From Chloroflexota bacterium (GTDB lineage: Bacteria > Chloroflexota > Anaerolineae > J102), in assembly GCA_029782215.1 (NCBI GenBank), contig JAKOVD010000147.1, forward strand, positions 141,943 through 205,942: a stretch of 64,000 nt of DNA, read 5' to 3'. Under the pieces are notes generated by a model. That model saw only the letters and a program-made list of their open reading frames with translations. It had not been told where the DNA came from and made no database searches. The position numbers were made by a program, and so were the translations under genes. Below are positions 48,114 through 56,736 of this stretch, in pieces; the first letter of the stretch is position 1, and each line of letters opens with the position of its first letter.

Positions 48114-48743
48114 GTGGCATCGCAGCCTAAGGCTTGCGTCTCTCCTGATGCCTACCTGGAGCAGGAACGCGCGGCGGCCACCAAGAGCGAGTACTACAGC
48201 GGCGAGGTGTTCGCCATGGCGGGCGCCAGCCGGATTCACAGCCAGGTATCGGCCAATACCATCTCGGCCCTGGTCATCCGGCTTCGCGGCCGCCCCTGCA
48301 TCGTCTACGACAGCGACATGCGGGTTGGACTCACGACCACTGAATTCTTCGCCTATCCCGACGTGAGCGTTGCCTGCGGCAAAGGCCAGTTTCACGACCG
48401 TCAGCACGACACCCTCCTGAATCCTGCCCTCATCGTCGAGGTGCTCTCGCCTTCCACCGAAGCGTACGATCGCGGCGTCAAGTTCGCGCTGTATCGCCGG
48501 CTGGAGTCTCTGACGGATTACGTGCTCATTTCCCAGGACCGGCCCTCCCTCGAGCACTTCAGGAGGCAGCCTGGCAACACCTGGCTATTAGCCACCTACG
48601 AGGGCTTGGAAGCGACGGCGCTGCTCCCCTCGCTCGGCTGCGATTTGCCCCTCGGCGAGATCTACGACAAGGTCGAATGGCCCGACACCGCCGATGGTGA
48701 GCCGCCCTCGCTGACGGTGTTGGAAGAACAGGCAGAGGGATAG
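48114..48743 (+). CDS. Uma2 family (PD-(D/E)XK-like) protein
   Basis: This 209-aa protein has the Uma2 nuclease-like layout: YLEQERAAATKSEYYSGEVFAMAG near the start, then FFAYPDVSVACG, LIVEVLSPSTEAYDRGVKF with the Glu-Val-Leu and Lys catalytic positions, and LYRRLESLTDYVLIS. Uma2 proteins are abundant in Chloroflexota and cyanobacteria; most have no proven substrate. The start is GTG at 48114. It follows the UPF0175 gene by 15 nt. Confidence 0.85.
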   Translation: MASQPKACVSPDAYLEQERAAATKSEYYSGEVFAMAGASRIHSQVSANTISALVIRLRGRPCIVYDSDMRVGLTTTEFFAYPDVSVACGKGQFHDRQHDTLLNPALIVEVLSPSTEAYDRGVKFALYRRLESLTDYVLISQDRPSLEHFRRQPGNTWLLATYEGLEATALLPSLGCDLPLGEIYDKVEWPDTADGEPPSLTVLEEQAEG

Positions 48744-48851
48744 GAAACCCAGTAAGACTGCATGCCGGACAGAGACCCGCACGGCGCTGGCAGCAAGGCT
48801 ATCCCTTTGCACCAGGCGACGGCAGCAGACAGCCGTAAACAGAAGGCAGAC

Positions 48852-48886
48852 CAGGTGCGACGCGCTTTGGAAGTGCGTCGCACCTG
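48852..48886. terminator. Hairpin between convergent genes
   Basis: A 12-bp perfect stem (CAGGTGCGACGC / GCGTCGCACCTG) with an 11-nt loop lies between Uma2 and beta-lactamase-like stops. No T-run. Confidence 0.65.
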
Positions 48887-48892
48887 ATCTGG

Positions 48893-50377
48893 TTAGGATT
48901 CTGCCTGTGGCTGCGGGGCTTTTTGCTGGGTGTGGTCGAAGGGCGGAAGCTGCTCCTTGCCCTCCCGCGCCAGGTAGTAGTTCCACACCAGCCGGCTGAT
49001 GTCGTTCATGAGCGGATTGCTCATGTCCCACACGACCCAGCCCTTCTGGTACACGTAGATGGCCAGCGTGTAGGGGCCTTCCGGCCCCTCGATCAGGGCC
49101 ACGTCTCCCTGGCTGTCGGTCCCATAGCCGTGCTTGTGCGCTACGGGCGTACCCTGCGGCACCCCGAACTTAATTAGGTAGCCCATCGGGTTCTGCCGCA
49201 GCCAGTCGACGATCTCCTGGCACTTGGCCGGGGTGATACGGCCCGGTAGGGCTGCGATCAGGTCCCCACGCCCCTTGGCGCAGCGCCCGATGTCGGCCAG
49301 CAGGATGCCCATGTCCTTGGGTGTTGTCTGCATCGCCGGGTCCGGGAAGGTGTTGTACTCGGGGTTCGTGTTGGCCGGTGTGCGGATGGCCGGCGGTTTC
49401 ATGTCGCTGTCGTAGGGCACGGCGATGAAGGTATTCTGCAAGCCCAACTGCCGGGCGAACTCGGTCACCCGCTGGGCGCCGGTCAGGGTGTCACCGCCGC
49501 CAATCCGGAAGAGGAGGGCGTTGGCGCCGGCGTTGCTGGCCGTAGGCGATTTCACGGTCTCGCTGATCCAGCGGCTGGTGGAGACATCCAGGGGCAGGTC
49601 GAAATCGTGATAGAGCTTGAGCAGAATGGGTATCTTGACCGTGCTCATGCCGGCAAAGGCGGTGTCGCCGTCGATGTCGATCTCTTCGCCGCTGTTCAGA
49701 TCCTGGTAGTACAGGGCATAGATGCCGGCAAAGCGCTCCAGCCGCTGCCGCAGTGCCGCCTCCAGCGTATTGCGGTTCGGAGGCAGCGACGGGCGCTCGC
49801 GCAGCTTCATGCGCGCTTCGCGGTTGGTAGGCCGCGTGAAGGCGTTGAGGATCTGGATGGCGCTTTCGTTCAGGTCGCTGGAGCGGCCCGGCTGTCCCGG
49901 CACAAACGACAGCGTGTCCAGGTTAGCATAGGCAGCCGTGGGCTCGTTGTCATAGGTGTCGGACTGGTTCTTGAGCCAGGCGCCCAGCTTGGCCCGGTCA
50001 TAGGTGTAGCGCAGCGGCACGTCCTGGCCCAGGGGGGGACGATTCAGCAGATAGAACAGAAAGTCCCGCAGGTAGTACAGCCCCATGCTGGTGGCGCGGG
50101 CATCCGCCACCATCCCCTCGGCATCGACCCGGAAGTCGATCTGCTCCGGCCGCAGCACCAGCCGTTTGTCGCCGTGATAGACGAGCACCGGCGCCTCGAA
50201 CACCTTGCGCACGTTCGCCGCCGCCTCGGCCGGCGTGGCGCCGCCGATGTTGGCGCCGGCCAGCGTCACGCCGGGAGGCACGGCATCCCGACCGGCGACG
50301 TAGTTGCGGAGCTGGGGGCCGATGAAGACCACGACCGCGGCCAGCACAACCAGGAACAGAAAACGCAGCAGTTTCAT
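48893..50377 (-). CDS. Beta-lactamase-like serine hydrolase with N-terminal VanW/YoaR-like domain
   Basis: This 494-aa protein has an N-terminal membrane anchor (FLFLVVLAAVVVFIGPQL), a VanW/YoaR-like region at ~30-190 (VPPGVTLAGANIGGATPAEA) and a class A beta-lactamase/transpeptidase fold at ~205-470. The active-site SxxK is S245-T-V-K248. The third motif is KHG (HKHGYGTD) instead of KTG or KSG. It should be outside the membrane and act on peptidoglycan or amide substrates; resistance function is unproven. It follows guaA by 13 nt on the minus strand. Confidence 0.82.
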   Translation of the reverse strand: MKLLRFLFLVVLAAVVVFIGPQLRNYVAGRDAVPPGVTLAGANIGGATPAEAAANVRKVFEAPVLVYHGDKRLVLRPEQIDFRVDAEGMVADARATSMGLYYLRDFLFYLLNRPPLGQDVPLRYTYDRAKLGAWLKNQSDTYDNEPTAAYANLDTLSFVPGQPGRSSDLNESAIQILNAFTRPTNREARMKLRERPSLPPNRNTLEAALRQRLERFAGIYALYYQDLNSGEEIDIDGDTAFAGMSTVKIPILLKLYHDFDLPLDVSTSRWISETVKSPTASNAGANALLFRIGGGDTLTGAQRVTEFARQLGLQNTFIAVPYDSDMKPPAIRTPANTNPEYNTFPDPAMQTTPKDMGILLADIGRCAKGRGDLIAALPGRITPAKCQEIVDWLRQNPMGYLIKFGVPQGTPVAHKHGYGTDSQGDVALIEGPEGPYTLAIYVYQKGWVVWDMSNPLMNDISRLVWNYYLAREGKEQLPPFDHTQQKAPQPQAES

Positions 50378-50390
50378 GTGCGGAGCAGGC

Positions 50391-52004
50391 TCATTCCCAC
50401 TCAATGGTAGCGGGAGGTTTCGAGGTCACATCATACACGACACGATTGACGCCTGCCACCTCATTGACGATACGGGTGGCGATGCGCCCCAGCACGTCAT
50501 AGGGAAGCCGGGCCCAATCGGCAGTCATGAAGTCGTCGGTTGTCACCACACGCACGGTCACCACGTTGGCATAGGTGCGGTAGTCGCCCATGACGCCCAC
50601 GCTGCGCACGGGCAGCAGAACGGCAAAGGCCTGCGCCGTGCTGCGGTACAGGTTTGCCTGCTCCAGCTCCTGAATGACGACCGCGTCCGCCTGGCGAAGC
50701 GTCTCCAGCCGTTCCCAGGTCACCTCGCCCAGGATGCGGATTGCCAACCCCGGTCCGGGGAAGGGATGCCGCCAGACGATGCGCTCGGGCAGTCCCAGGG
50801 CCAGGCCGACCCGCCGCACCTCGTCCTTGAACAGAAGGCGCAGCGGCTCCAGCAGCTCGAACTCGATATCTTCCGGCAGGCCGCCGACGTTGTGGTGGGT
50901 TTTGATCGTGCGCGCCGATTTTTCCCGCCCGGACGCCGCGCTCTCGATCACGTCGGGATAGAGGGTGCCCTGGGCCAGGAAACGGTAGGGCGCGCCGGGG
51001 TCCTGCGCCACCAGCCTGGCCGCTTCCTCCTCGAAGACGCGCACGAAGCGATTGCCGATGCGCTTGCGCTTGGCCTCAGGGTCGGTCACACCCTCCAGGT
51101 CGGCCAGGAACTGCTCGCTGGCGTTGACCGCCACCAGCCTGAAGCCGTGGGCGCGCTGGAAGGTGTCGATCACATCGCCGGCCTCGCCCTGCCGCAGCAG
51201 TCCGTGGTCGACAAAGACACAGGTGAGCTGGTCGCCGATGGCCGCATGGAGCAACGCCGCCGCCACCGCGGAATCGACGCCGCCGCTCAGCCCGCAAAGG
51301 ACCCGGTCGCGGCCCACCCGGCTGCGAATCTGCGCCACCGTCTCCTCGATGAAATTGGCGGGCGTCCAGTCGGCCCGCAGGCCGGCAACGTCGAACAGAA
51401 AATTGCGCAGCAGGTCGGTTCCCTGCAGCGTGTGCTGGACCTCGGGGTGGAACTGGACGCCGTAGCGGCGCTTGTCGACGTCGCCCATGACGGCCAGCAC
51501 GCTGCCGCCAGAAGTGCCCAACGCCGCCCAGCCCGGCGGAAGCTGTTCGACGTGGTCGCCGTGGCTCATCCACACCGTCAGGGGGTTGGGCAGGCCGTTG
51601 AGCAGCGGGGCCGCAGCCGCCAGCATCACCTCGGCGTGGCCGAACTCGCGGCCGCTGGCCGGCGCCACGACCCCTCCCAGCGCCTGCGCCAAGGCCTGCA
51701 TGCCATAGCAGATGCCTAGCACGGGCTTGCCGCTGGCCAGCACGGCGCCGGGCAACTGCGGGGCGCCCGCTTGATAGATGCTGCTGGGCCCACCAGAGAG
51801 AATGAAGGCCGCGGCCCCCTCGAACTCGGCGGCGGGAGCATCCCAATGCACCAGCTCGCTGTACACGCCCAGCTCGCGCACGCGCCGGGCGATGAGCTGG
51901 GCAGTCTGCGAGCCAAAGTCAACCACGATCACCGTGACATGGGATTTCATAGGCACACCGGATGAATTGGCATGAGAAGTGCCAGGGACCTGAGCGGGCT
52001 TCAT
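50391..52004 (-). CDS. guaA: GMP synthase (glutamine-hydrolysing)
   Basis: This 537-aa enzyme makes GMP from XMP, glutamine and ATP. It has the class I amidotransferase domain (VDFGSQTAQLIARRV, catalytic Cys in VLGICYGMQAL, His-Glu triad region FHPEVQHT), the ATP-pyrophosphatase loop GLSGGVDSAVAAAL, and a C-terminal dimer domain ending VTSKPPATIEWE. The ATG at 52004 has GGAAGG 5 nt upstream; a second ATG at 51950 (MKSHVTVIVV) is the more conventional N-terminus. It heads an operon with the beta-lactamase-like gene. Confidence 0.95.
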   Translation of the reverse strand: MKPAQVPGTSHANSSGVPMKSHVTVIVVDFGSQTAQLIARRVRELGVYSELVHWDAPAAEFEGAAAFILSGGPSSIYQAGAPQLPGAVLASGKPVLGICYGMQALAQALGGVVAPASGREFGHAEVMLAAAAPLLNGLPNPLTVWMSHGDHVEQLPPGWAALGTSGGSVLAVMGDVDKRRYGVQFHPEVQHTLQGTDLLRNFLFDVAGLRADWTPANFIEETVAQIRSRVGRDRVLCGLSGGVDSAVAAALLHAAIGDQLTCVFVDHGLLRQGEAGDVIDTFQRAHGFRLVAVNASEQFLADLEGVTDPEAKRKRIGNRFVRVFEEEAARLVAQDPGAPYRFLAQGTLYPDVIESAASGREKSARTIKTHHNVGGLPEDIEFELLEPLRLLFKDEVRRVGLALGLPERIVWRHPFPGPGLAIRILGEVTWERLETLRQADAVVIQELEQANLYRSTAQAFAVLLPVRSVGVMGDYRTYANVVTVRVVTTDDFMTADWARLPYDVLGRIATRIVNEVAGVNRVVYDVTSKPPATIEWE

Positions 52005-52068
52005 TTTAACCTTCCAGGCGGCAAAAGAGGGAAACGCTTTCGGCGCCGCTTCGTCGTGATCAAGGTAA

Positions 52069-52097
52069 TTGATCGTTTCAACCGTTTATAGTAGACT
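52069..52097 (+). promoter_or_regulatory. Sigma70-like promoter for surface protein
   Basis: TTGATC, 17-nt spacer, TAGACT. The start codon is at 52143, about 45 nt after the -10. Confidence 0.45.
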
Positions 52098-52142
52098 TAT
52101 GTTTATAGCGAGTTTCCCCCCCTTTGACCAAAGGACTTGTCT

Positions 52143-54128
52143 ATGACTCGTCGTAATTGGGTGCTTCCCATAGCTGTGGTGATGGCGCTTGTCCTGGCGA
52201 TGGCGGCGAACAGCGCCTTGGCCGCGCCACCGGCTGGGCTTCAGGCGGGACATAACGTCGCGCTCACCTGCACGAACCTGCTGGTGAACAGCGATATGGA
52301 GACCAACAACGGCTGGCTGTTCGGAGCATCGGCGGCGCCCGGCGCCTACTCCACGGCCCAGTTCGTCAGCCCCAGCCATAGTGTCCGCCTGGGCATCACC
52401 AGCGGGGCCAACGTGAACACCTACTCCTCCATGCGCCAGCAGGTGACGATCCCCGTCGGCGCCCAGGCGCGCCTGAACGTGCAGGTTTATCCGATCAGCC
52501 AGCCCGTCGACGCCGGCGACCGCCAGGAAATCCTCATCATCGATCCGATCAACGGGACGACACTGCGCCAGGTCTGGAGCTACATCGGCAACAACGCCAC
52601 CTGGCTGCCGCTGCAGTTCGACGTCAGCGAGTTCATGGGCAGAACCGTCGACGTCTACATCAACGTCTACAACAACGGCACCGGCGGTCTCACGGCCATG
52701 TTCGTGGACAACGTCACGCTCGAGATCTGCAATAACGGCGGTCCCACCCCGACGCCGACGCCCATCGTCGTGACCGCGACCCCGACGCCTATCGTGGTCA
52801 CGGCCACCCCCACCCCCATTGTGGTCACGGCCACCCCCACCTGGATCGTGGTCACGGCCACGCCGACAGGACCCGTCGTGGTCACGGCGACGCCCACGTG
52901 GATCGTGGTGACGGCCACCCCCACGCCGGGGCCGATCGTCGTCACGGCGACGCCCACATCCGGCCCTATCGTCGTGACCAACACGCCAACGCCCATCGTG
53001 GTCACGGCCACGCCGACATCTGGCCCCATCGTCGTGACCGCCACGCCGACATCTGGCCCTATCGTCGTGACCGCCACCCCCACATCGGGACCGATCGTCG
53101 TCACCGCCACCCCCACGCCAGGATCGCCGATCACGGTGGTGCCGCCTTCCGGTTGCACGAACGTGATCGCCAACGGCGGCTTTGAGAACTGGGGCAGCTG
53201 GACCCTGGGCAACACGCTGCTGCAGCCGTTCTACCAGGGCACGATCGTCCATTCCGGCCTGCGCGCCCTGGCGATGGGCAACACCGGCCAGCCCAACTAC
53301 ATCTCCTTCTCGTCCGCCAGCCAGCGGGCGAATCTGCCGAAGAACCCCTACCGGACGGCCTACCTGGAATTCTGGCGCTTCACCAAGTCCTCCGGCGAGG
53401 CGGGCGACTACCAGGAGTTCGTGGTCCTGAACGCGAACACCGGCCAGACGCTCGACGTTCTCTGGCGGCAAAACCTCAACGAGAACGCCTGGGTCATGCA
53501 ACAGATCGACATGACCCGCTACTTGGGCAGGGATATTCTCGTTTACTTCAACGTCTACAACAACGGCGGCTCCGGCACGGCGGCCATGTACCTGGACGAC
53601 GTCAGCCTCAATCTCTGCGCCCCGTCTTCGTCCGGGTCAGGGTCGGCCGGCGTCAACACGGTGGTGCCGCCGATTCCGCCGGCCACGGCCACGTCGGAAT
53701 CGGCAGTGGCGGTCACCGTGGTGCCGCCCTCCCCCTCTCTGGCGACCGTGATTCCCCCCGTGGTGGACCTCCTGGCGACCGTTTCGCCTTCGCCGGACGT
53801 GTGGGCGACGATTCAGGCCAGCCGCTCGCCCACTCCACAGTCGGGCGGCGACAAAGAAACGGATGGCACGAGCGGCGGTCTGGCCTCAGACCTCTGGACG
53901 TTTATCCGCCAGCCTGCCAACTGCTTCCTCCTGCTGCTGATCCTTGTCGTCATCGGGCTGATCATCTGGGTCTCCTCTCGCCTGCTCGTCTCCCTCAGGG
54001 AGAACGAGGGCCCAAGCGCCAATGCGACCGAGGCGGTCGGGTCCACGGAGCCGCCCGCGGTGGTCGACGCCGAAGAAGTCGTGCCGCCGGCTCCGGCCGA
54101 CAATTCCATGCCCAACGACGAGTGGTAA
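52143..54128 (+). CDS. Surface protein: two jelly-roll modules, PT-repeat spacer, C-terminal anchor
   Basis: This 661-aa protein has a signal peptide (VLPIAVVMALVLAMAANSALA). A first jelly-roll-type module (~45-200; TNLLVNSDMETNNGW, then AMFVDNVTLEICNNGG) precedes a ~130-residue Pro-Thr/VVTATPT repeat. A second module shows the same ends (NVIANGGFENWGSW, AAMYLDDVSLNLC), then a Pro-rich tail. A C-terminal membrane helix (FLLLLILVVIGLIIWVSS) is followed by a short charged tail, so it is cell-anchored. Module type suggests carbohydrate or cell-surface binding. The start is ATG 52143; a TTG 6 nt earlier is less likely. Confidence 0.75.
   Translation: MTRRNWVLPIAVVMALVLAMAANSALAAPPAGLQAGHNVALTCTNLLVNSDMETNNGWLFGASAAPGAYSTAQFVSPSHSVRLGITSGANVNTYSSMRQQVTIPVGAQARLNVQVYPISQPVDAGDRQEILIIDPINGTTLRQVWSYIGNNATWLPLQFDVSEFMGRTVDVYINVYNNGTGGLTAMFVDNVTLEICNNGGPTPTPTPIVVTATPTPIVVTATPTPIVVTATPTWIVVTATPTGPVVVTATPTWIVVTATPTPGPIVVTATPTSGPIVVTNTPTPIVVTATPTSGPIVVTATPTSGPIVVTATPTSGPIVVTATPTPGSPITVVPPSGCTNVIANGGFENWGSWTLGNTLLQPFYQGTIVHSGLRALAMGNTGQPNYISFSSASQRANLPKNPYRTAYLEFWRFTKSSGEAGDYQEFVVLNANTGQTLDVLWRQNLNENAWVMQQIDMTRYLGRDILVYFNVYNNGGSGTAAMYLDDVSLNLCAPSSSGSGSAGVNTVVPPIPPATATSESAVAVTVVPPSPSLATVIPPVVDLLATVSPSPDVWATIQASRSPTPQSGGDKETDGTSGGLASDLWTFIRQPANCFLLLLILVVIGLIIWVSSRLLVSLRENEGPSANATEAVGSTEPPAVVDAEEVVPPAPADNSMPNDEW
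52745..53135 (+). repeat. Tandem coding repeat (VVTATPT units)
   Basis: About 390 bp encode repeated Pro-Ile/Ser-Gly-Pro-Ile-Val-Val-Thr-Ala-Thr-Pro-Thr units of 8 and 11 codons. Copies are close at the DNA level and so prone to expansion or slippage. Confidence 0.85.
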
Positions 54129-54181
54129 CAGGCCCTACTGCTCCTTGCCTCACAACTGCATTACGATAGACTCTGTCGTTC

Positions 54182-54206
54182 GCCCGCCGGTCCTCTGCCG
54201 GCGGGC
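54182..54206 (+). terminator. Terminator candidate after surface protein
   Basis: GCCCGCCGG pairs with CCGGCGGGC (9 bp, 7-nt loop), then TTGTTGTG. It is 54 nt after the stop. Confidence 0.55.
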
Positions 54207-54266
54207 TTGTTGTGCCAATCCGGGTTCCTCCCGGCGCCACCCAGCCAAGCAGGCCAACGCCGCACC

Positions 54267-55298
54267 ATGATGCCCTCTTCCACGCCGCTCCTGACCACCG
54301 TCTATCGCGATCCGGAAGGCTTCGACGTCCTGCGTCCCGAGTGGAACGAGCTGCTGGCTCACAGCGCCTTCCACTCCCTCTTCTTGACCTGGGAATGGCA
54401 GACCACCTGGTGGCAGTGCCTGGGCAAGGGCCAGCTTTGCCTGCTCGCCTTCCGCACCGCCAACGGCGAGCTGGCGGGGATCGCCCCCCTGTTCGTCACC
54501 GGCGAAGCCCCGGGCTGCGAGCTGCACCTGGTCGGCTGCACCGAGGTCTCCGACTACCTGGACCTCATCATCGCCCAAGGGCGCGAGCCGGAGGTCTACG
54601 CTGCCTTCGTGCGCTTCCTGGCAGGGTCAGAGGCGCCGGCCTGGGATCGAGCCACCCTCTGCAATCTCTACGAGCCCTCCCATAGCTACACGATGCTGCC
54701 GGGGTTGGCGCAGGCGATGGATTGGCAGGCAGAGGTCGCCCAGGAGGACGTCGCCCCTTACCTGGAGCTTCCTTCCTCGTTCGACGCCTATCTTGACTCG
54801 TTGGACAAGAAGCAGCGCCACGAGCTGCGCCGCAAACGCAGCAAGCTGGAACGGGAGGCCGGAGCCTGGCGCTGGTTTCAGATCGAGGGCGGCGATGATC
54901 TGGAGACCTGGGTGGACCGCTTCCTCGCCCTCCACCGCCGGGCTTCCGCCGGCAAAGACTCGTTCATGACCCCGCGCATGGCGGCATTCTTCCAGCGCAT
55001 CGCCCGCGTGGCGAGTGCCCAGGGCTGGCTGCGCCTGGCATTCATCGAGATCGACGGCGTCCTGGCCTCGACCTACTTCAACTTCGACTTTGACGGCCGC
55101 ATCTGGGTCTACAACTCTGGCTTTGACCCCGACGCCTATGGCTCGCTCAGTCCTGGCATCGTGCTCAGCACGCTGCTGATCGAAGATGCCATCCGCACCG
55201 GTCATCGCCTGTGCGATTTCTTGCAGGGTAACGAGATCTACAAGTATCGTTTAGGCGCCGTCGAAGCCCGCGTGATGCGCGTCACCCTGCAACGATGA
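54267..55298 (+). CDS. CelD/BcsL-like acetyltransferase (GNAT superfamily)
   Basis: This 343-aa protein shows the CelD/BcsL pattern: EWNELLAHSAFHSLFLTWEW at the start, ELHLVGCTEVSDYLDLII, KKQRHELRRKRSKLEREAG, and a C-terminal ASTYFNFDFDGRIWVYNSGF-P-YGSLSPGIVLSTLLIE-A with YKYRLGAVE. Members act on cell-surface polysaccharides or sugars; the acceptor is unknown. The start at ATG 54267 is chosen from the family pattern. It lies 113 nt before the next GT gene on the same strand, so a polysaccharide-related cluster is likely. Confidence 0.8.
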   Translation: MMPSSTPLLTTVYRDPEGFDVLRPEWNELLAHSAFHSLFLTWEWQTTWWQCLGKGQLCLLAFRTANGELAGIAPLFVTGEAPGCELHLVGCTEVSDYLDLIIAQGREPEVYAAFVRFLAGSEAPAWDRATLCNLYEPSHSYTMLPGLAQAMDWQAEVAQEDVAPYLELPSSFDAYLDSLDKKQRHELRRKRSKLEREAGAWRWFQIEGGDDLETWVDRFLALHRRASAGKDSFMTPRMAAFFQRIARVASAQGWLRLAFIEIDGVLASTYFNFDFDGRIWVYNSGFDPDAYGSLSPGIVLSTLLIEDAIRTGHRLCDFLQGNEIYKYRLGAVEARVMRVTLQR

Positions 55299-55411
55299 AC
55301 ACGGCTGTGTAAGAATAGCCCCTTTTGCGGGCTCTGTTTCACGATGGCGCGCATCACCTCTCGTGTGCGCCCCCTTCCGCCCACACCTGTCCTGTCCGGA
55401 GTCACCACCTC

Positions 55412-56710
55412 ATGCGCATCTGCATGCTCAGCGTCCATACTTGTCCCCTGGCTGCACTCGGCGGCAAGAAAACCGGGGGCATGAACGTCTATGTGCGCGA
55501 CCTGGCCCGCGAGTTCGCCCGCCGGGGCCACCTGGTTGAGGTGTTCACGCGCGTTCAGGATGCGTGCGCCCCCCGCCTGAGCCATGAGCTGGGCCCCAAC
55601 TGCCGCGTGGTCCACATCCCGGCGGGGCCGGAGTCACCCCTGGAGACCGACCAGGTCTATGACTACCTGGACGAGTTCGTCGCCGGCGTGCTCGCCTACG
55701 CCGATGCCAATCAGCGCACCTACGACATCATCCACAGCCATTACTGGCTGTCGGGGGTGGCGGCCGAGCGTCTGCGAACCGCCTGGGGAACGCCCGTGGT
55801 GCAGATGTTCCACACGTTGGGACACATGAAGAACGACGTCTACGAGTACACCGGCGAAATGGTAAGCGAGTTGCGCATCGATGCCGAAACCGCCTTGATG
55901 GCAACGGTGGACTGCATCACGGCCGCCAGTCCCATGGAAAAGGCGCAAATGGTGATGCGCTACGGCGCCGCGCCTGCCAAGGTGGCGGTGGTGCCGCTGG
56001 GCGTTGACCGCGACCTGTTCCATCCTATTCCTCAGGAGGAAGCGAAGGCCTTCATCGATGTGCCCGCCGACAAGCGCATCGTCCTCTTCGTCGGACGCAT
56101 CGAACCCCTCAAAGGCGTCGATACGCTGCTCAGGGCCATGCACCGGGTGTTCGATGCCTGGCCGGAAGCAGCGGAATCGGTGAACCTGGCCGTCATCGGC
56201 GGCGATGCCAACGTACCGCGCGAGCAGATGTCCGCCGAGATGGTGAGGCTTCACGACATGAGCATCGAGCTCGGCCTTGAAAACCTGACCGCCTTCCTGG
56301 GGCGGAGGCGTCAAGAGCTCCTGCATTACTACTACTCGGCGGCCGATGTGGTCGTCATTCCCAGCTACTACGAATCCTTTGGCCTGGTGGCTCTGGAGGC
56401 CATGTCGTGCGGCACGCCTGTGATCGCTTCCCGCGTGGGGGGGCTGAGCTTCTCGGTGGTGGAAGGCGTCACCGGCTTCCAGGTTCCGGCTGGCGACGAC
56501 AGCCTGATGGCCGACCGCATCCTGCGCATCCTGCGCAACGATGACCTCCGCCGGCGTCTTGGCTTCCAGGCCGAACAGATGTCGAGCTGCTACGGCTGGG
56601 AAAATATCGCCGAGCGGCTGGAAGAGACTTTCGCGCGGGTGGCGCCGATCGCTGCCAGCGCCGCGCCGGCGGCCTCCTTCCCGGTGCTCCAGGCGCCCGT
56701 GCTCTCCTAG
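55412..56710 (+). CDS. Glycosyltransferase family 4 (MshA/sucrose-synthase-like)
   Basis: This 432-aa enzyme starts MRICMLSVHTCPLAALGGKKTGGMNVYV, the donor-side pattern of MshA and sucrose-phosphate-synthase-like GT4. The C-terminal half has VLFVGRIEPLKGVDTLLRA and the E-x7-E motif in YYESFGLVALEAMSCG. The acceptor cannot be assigned. The start at 55412 is chosen because the upstream in-frame codons have no homology. It is followed 26 nt later by the pabBC gene on the same strand. Confidence 0.9.
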   Translation: MRICMLSVHTCPLAALGGKKTGGMNVYVRDLAREFARRGHLVEVFTRVQDACAPRLSHELGPNCRVVHIPAGPESPLETDQVYDYLDEFVAGVLAYADANQRTYDIIHSHYWLSGVAAERLRTAWGTPVVQMFHTLGHMKNDVYEYTGEMVSELRIDAETALMATVDCITAASPMEKAQMVMRYGAAPAKVAVVPLGVDRDLFHPIPQEEAKAFIDVPADKRIVLFVGRIEPLKGVDTLLRAMHRVFDAWPEAAESVNLAVIGGDANVPREQMSAEMVRLHDMSIELGLENLTAFLGRRRQELLHYYYSAADVVVIPSYYESFGLVALEAMSCGTPVIASRVGGLSFSVVEGVTGFQVPAGDDSLMADRILRILRNDDLRRRLGFQAEQMSSCYGWENIAERLEETFARVAPIAASAAPAASFPVLQAPVLS

Positions 56711-56736
56711 GCAGGACGCCTCCGGCGAGTCAGGGT

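Noticed and set aside
52086..53501. 471-aa minus-strand ORF rich in His, Asp and Arg
   Set aside because: It is antisense to the VVTATPT repeat protein and has no recognisable domain.
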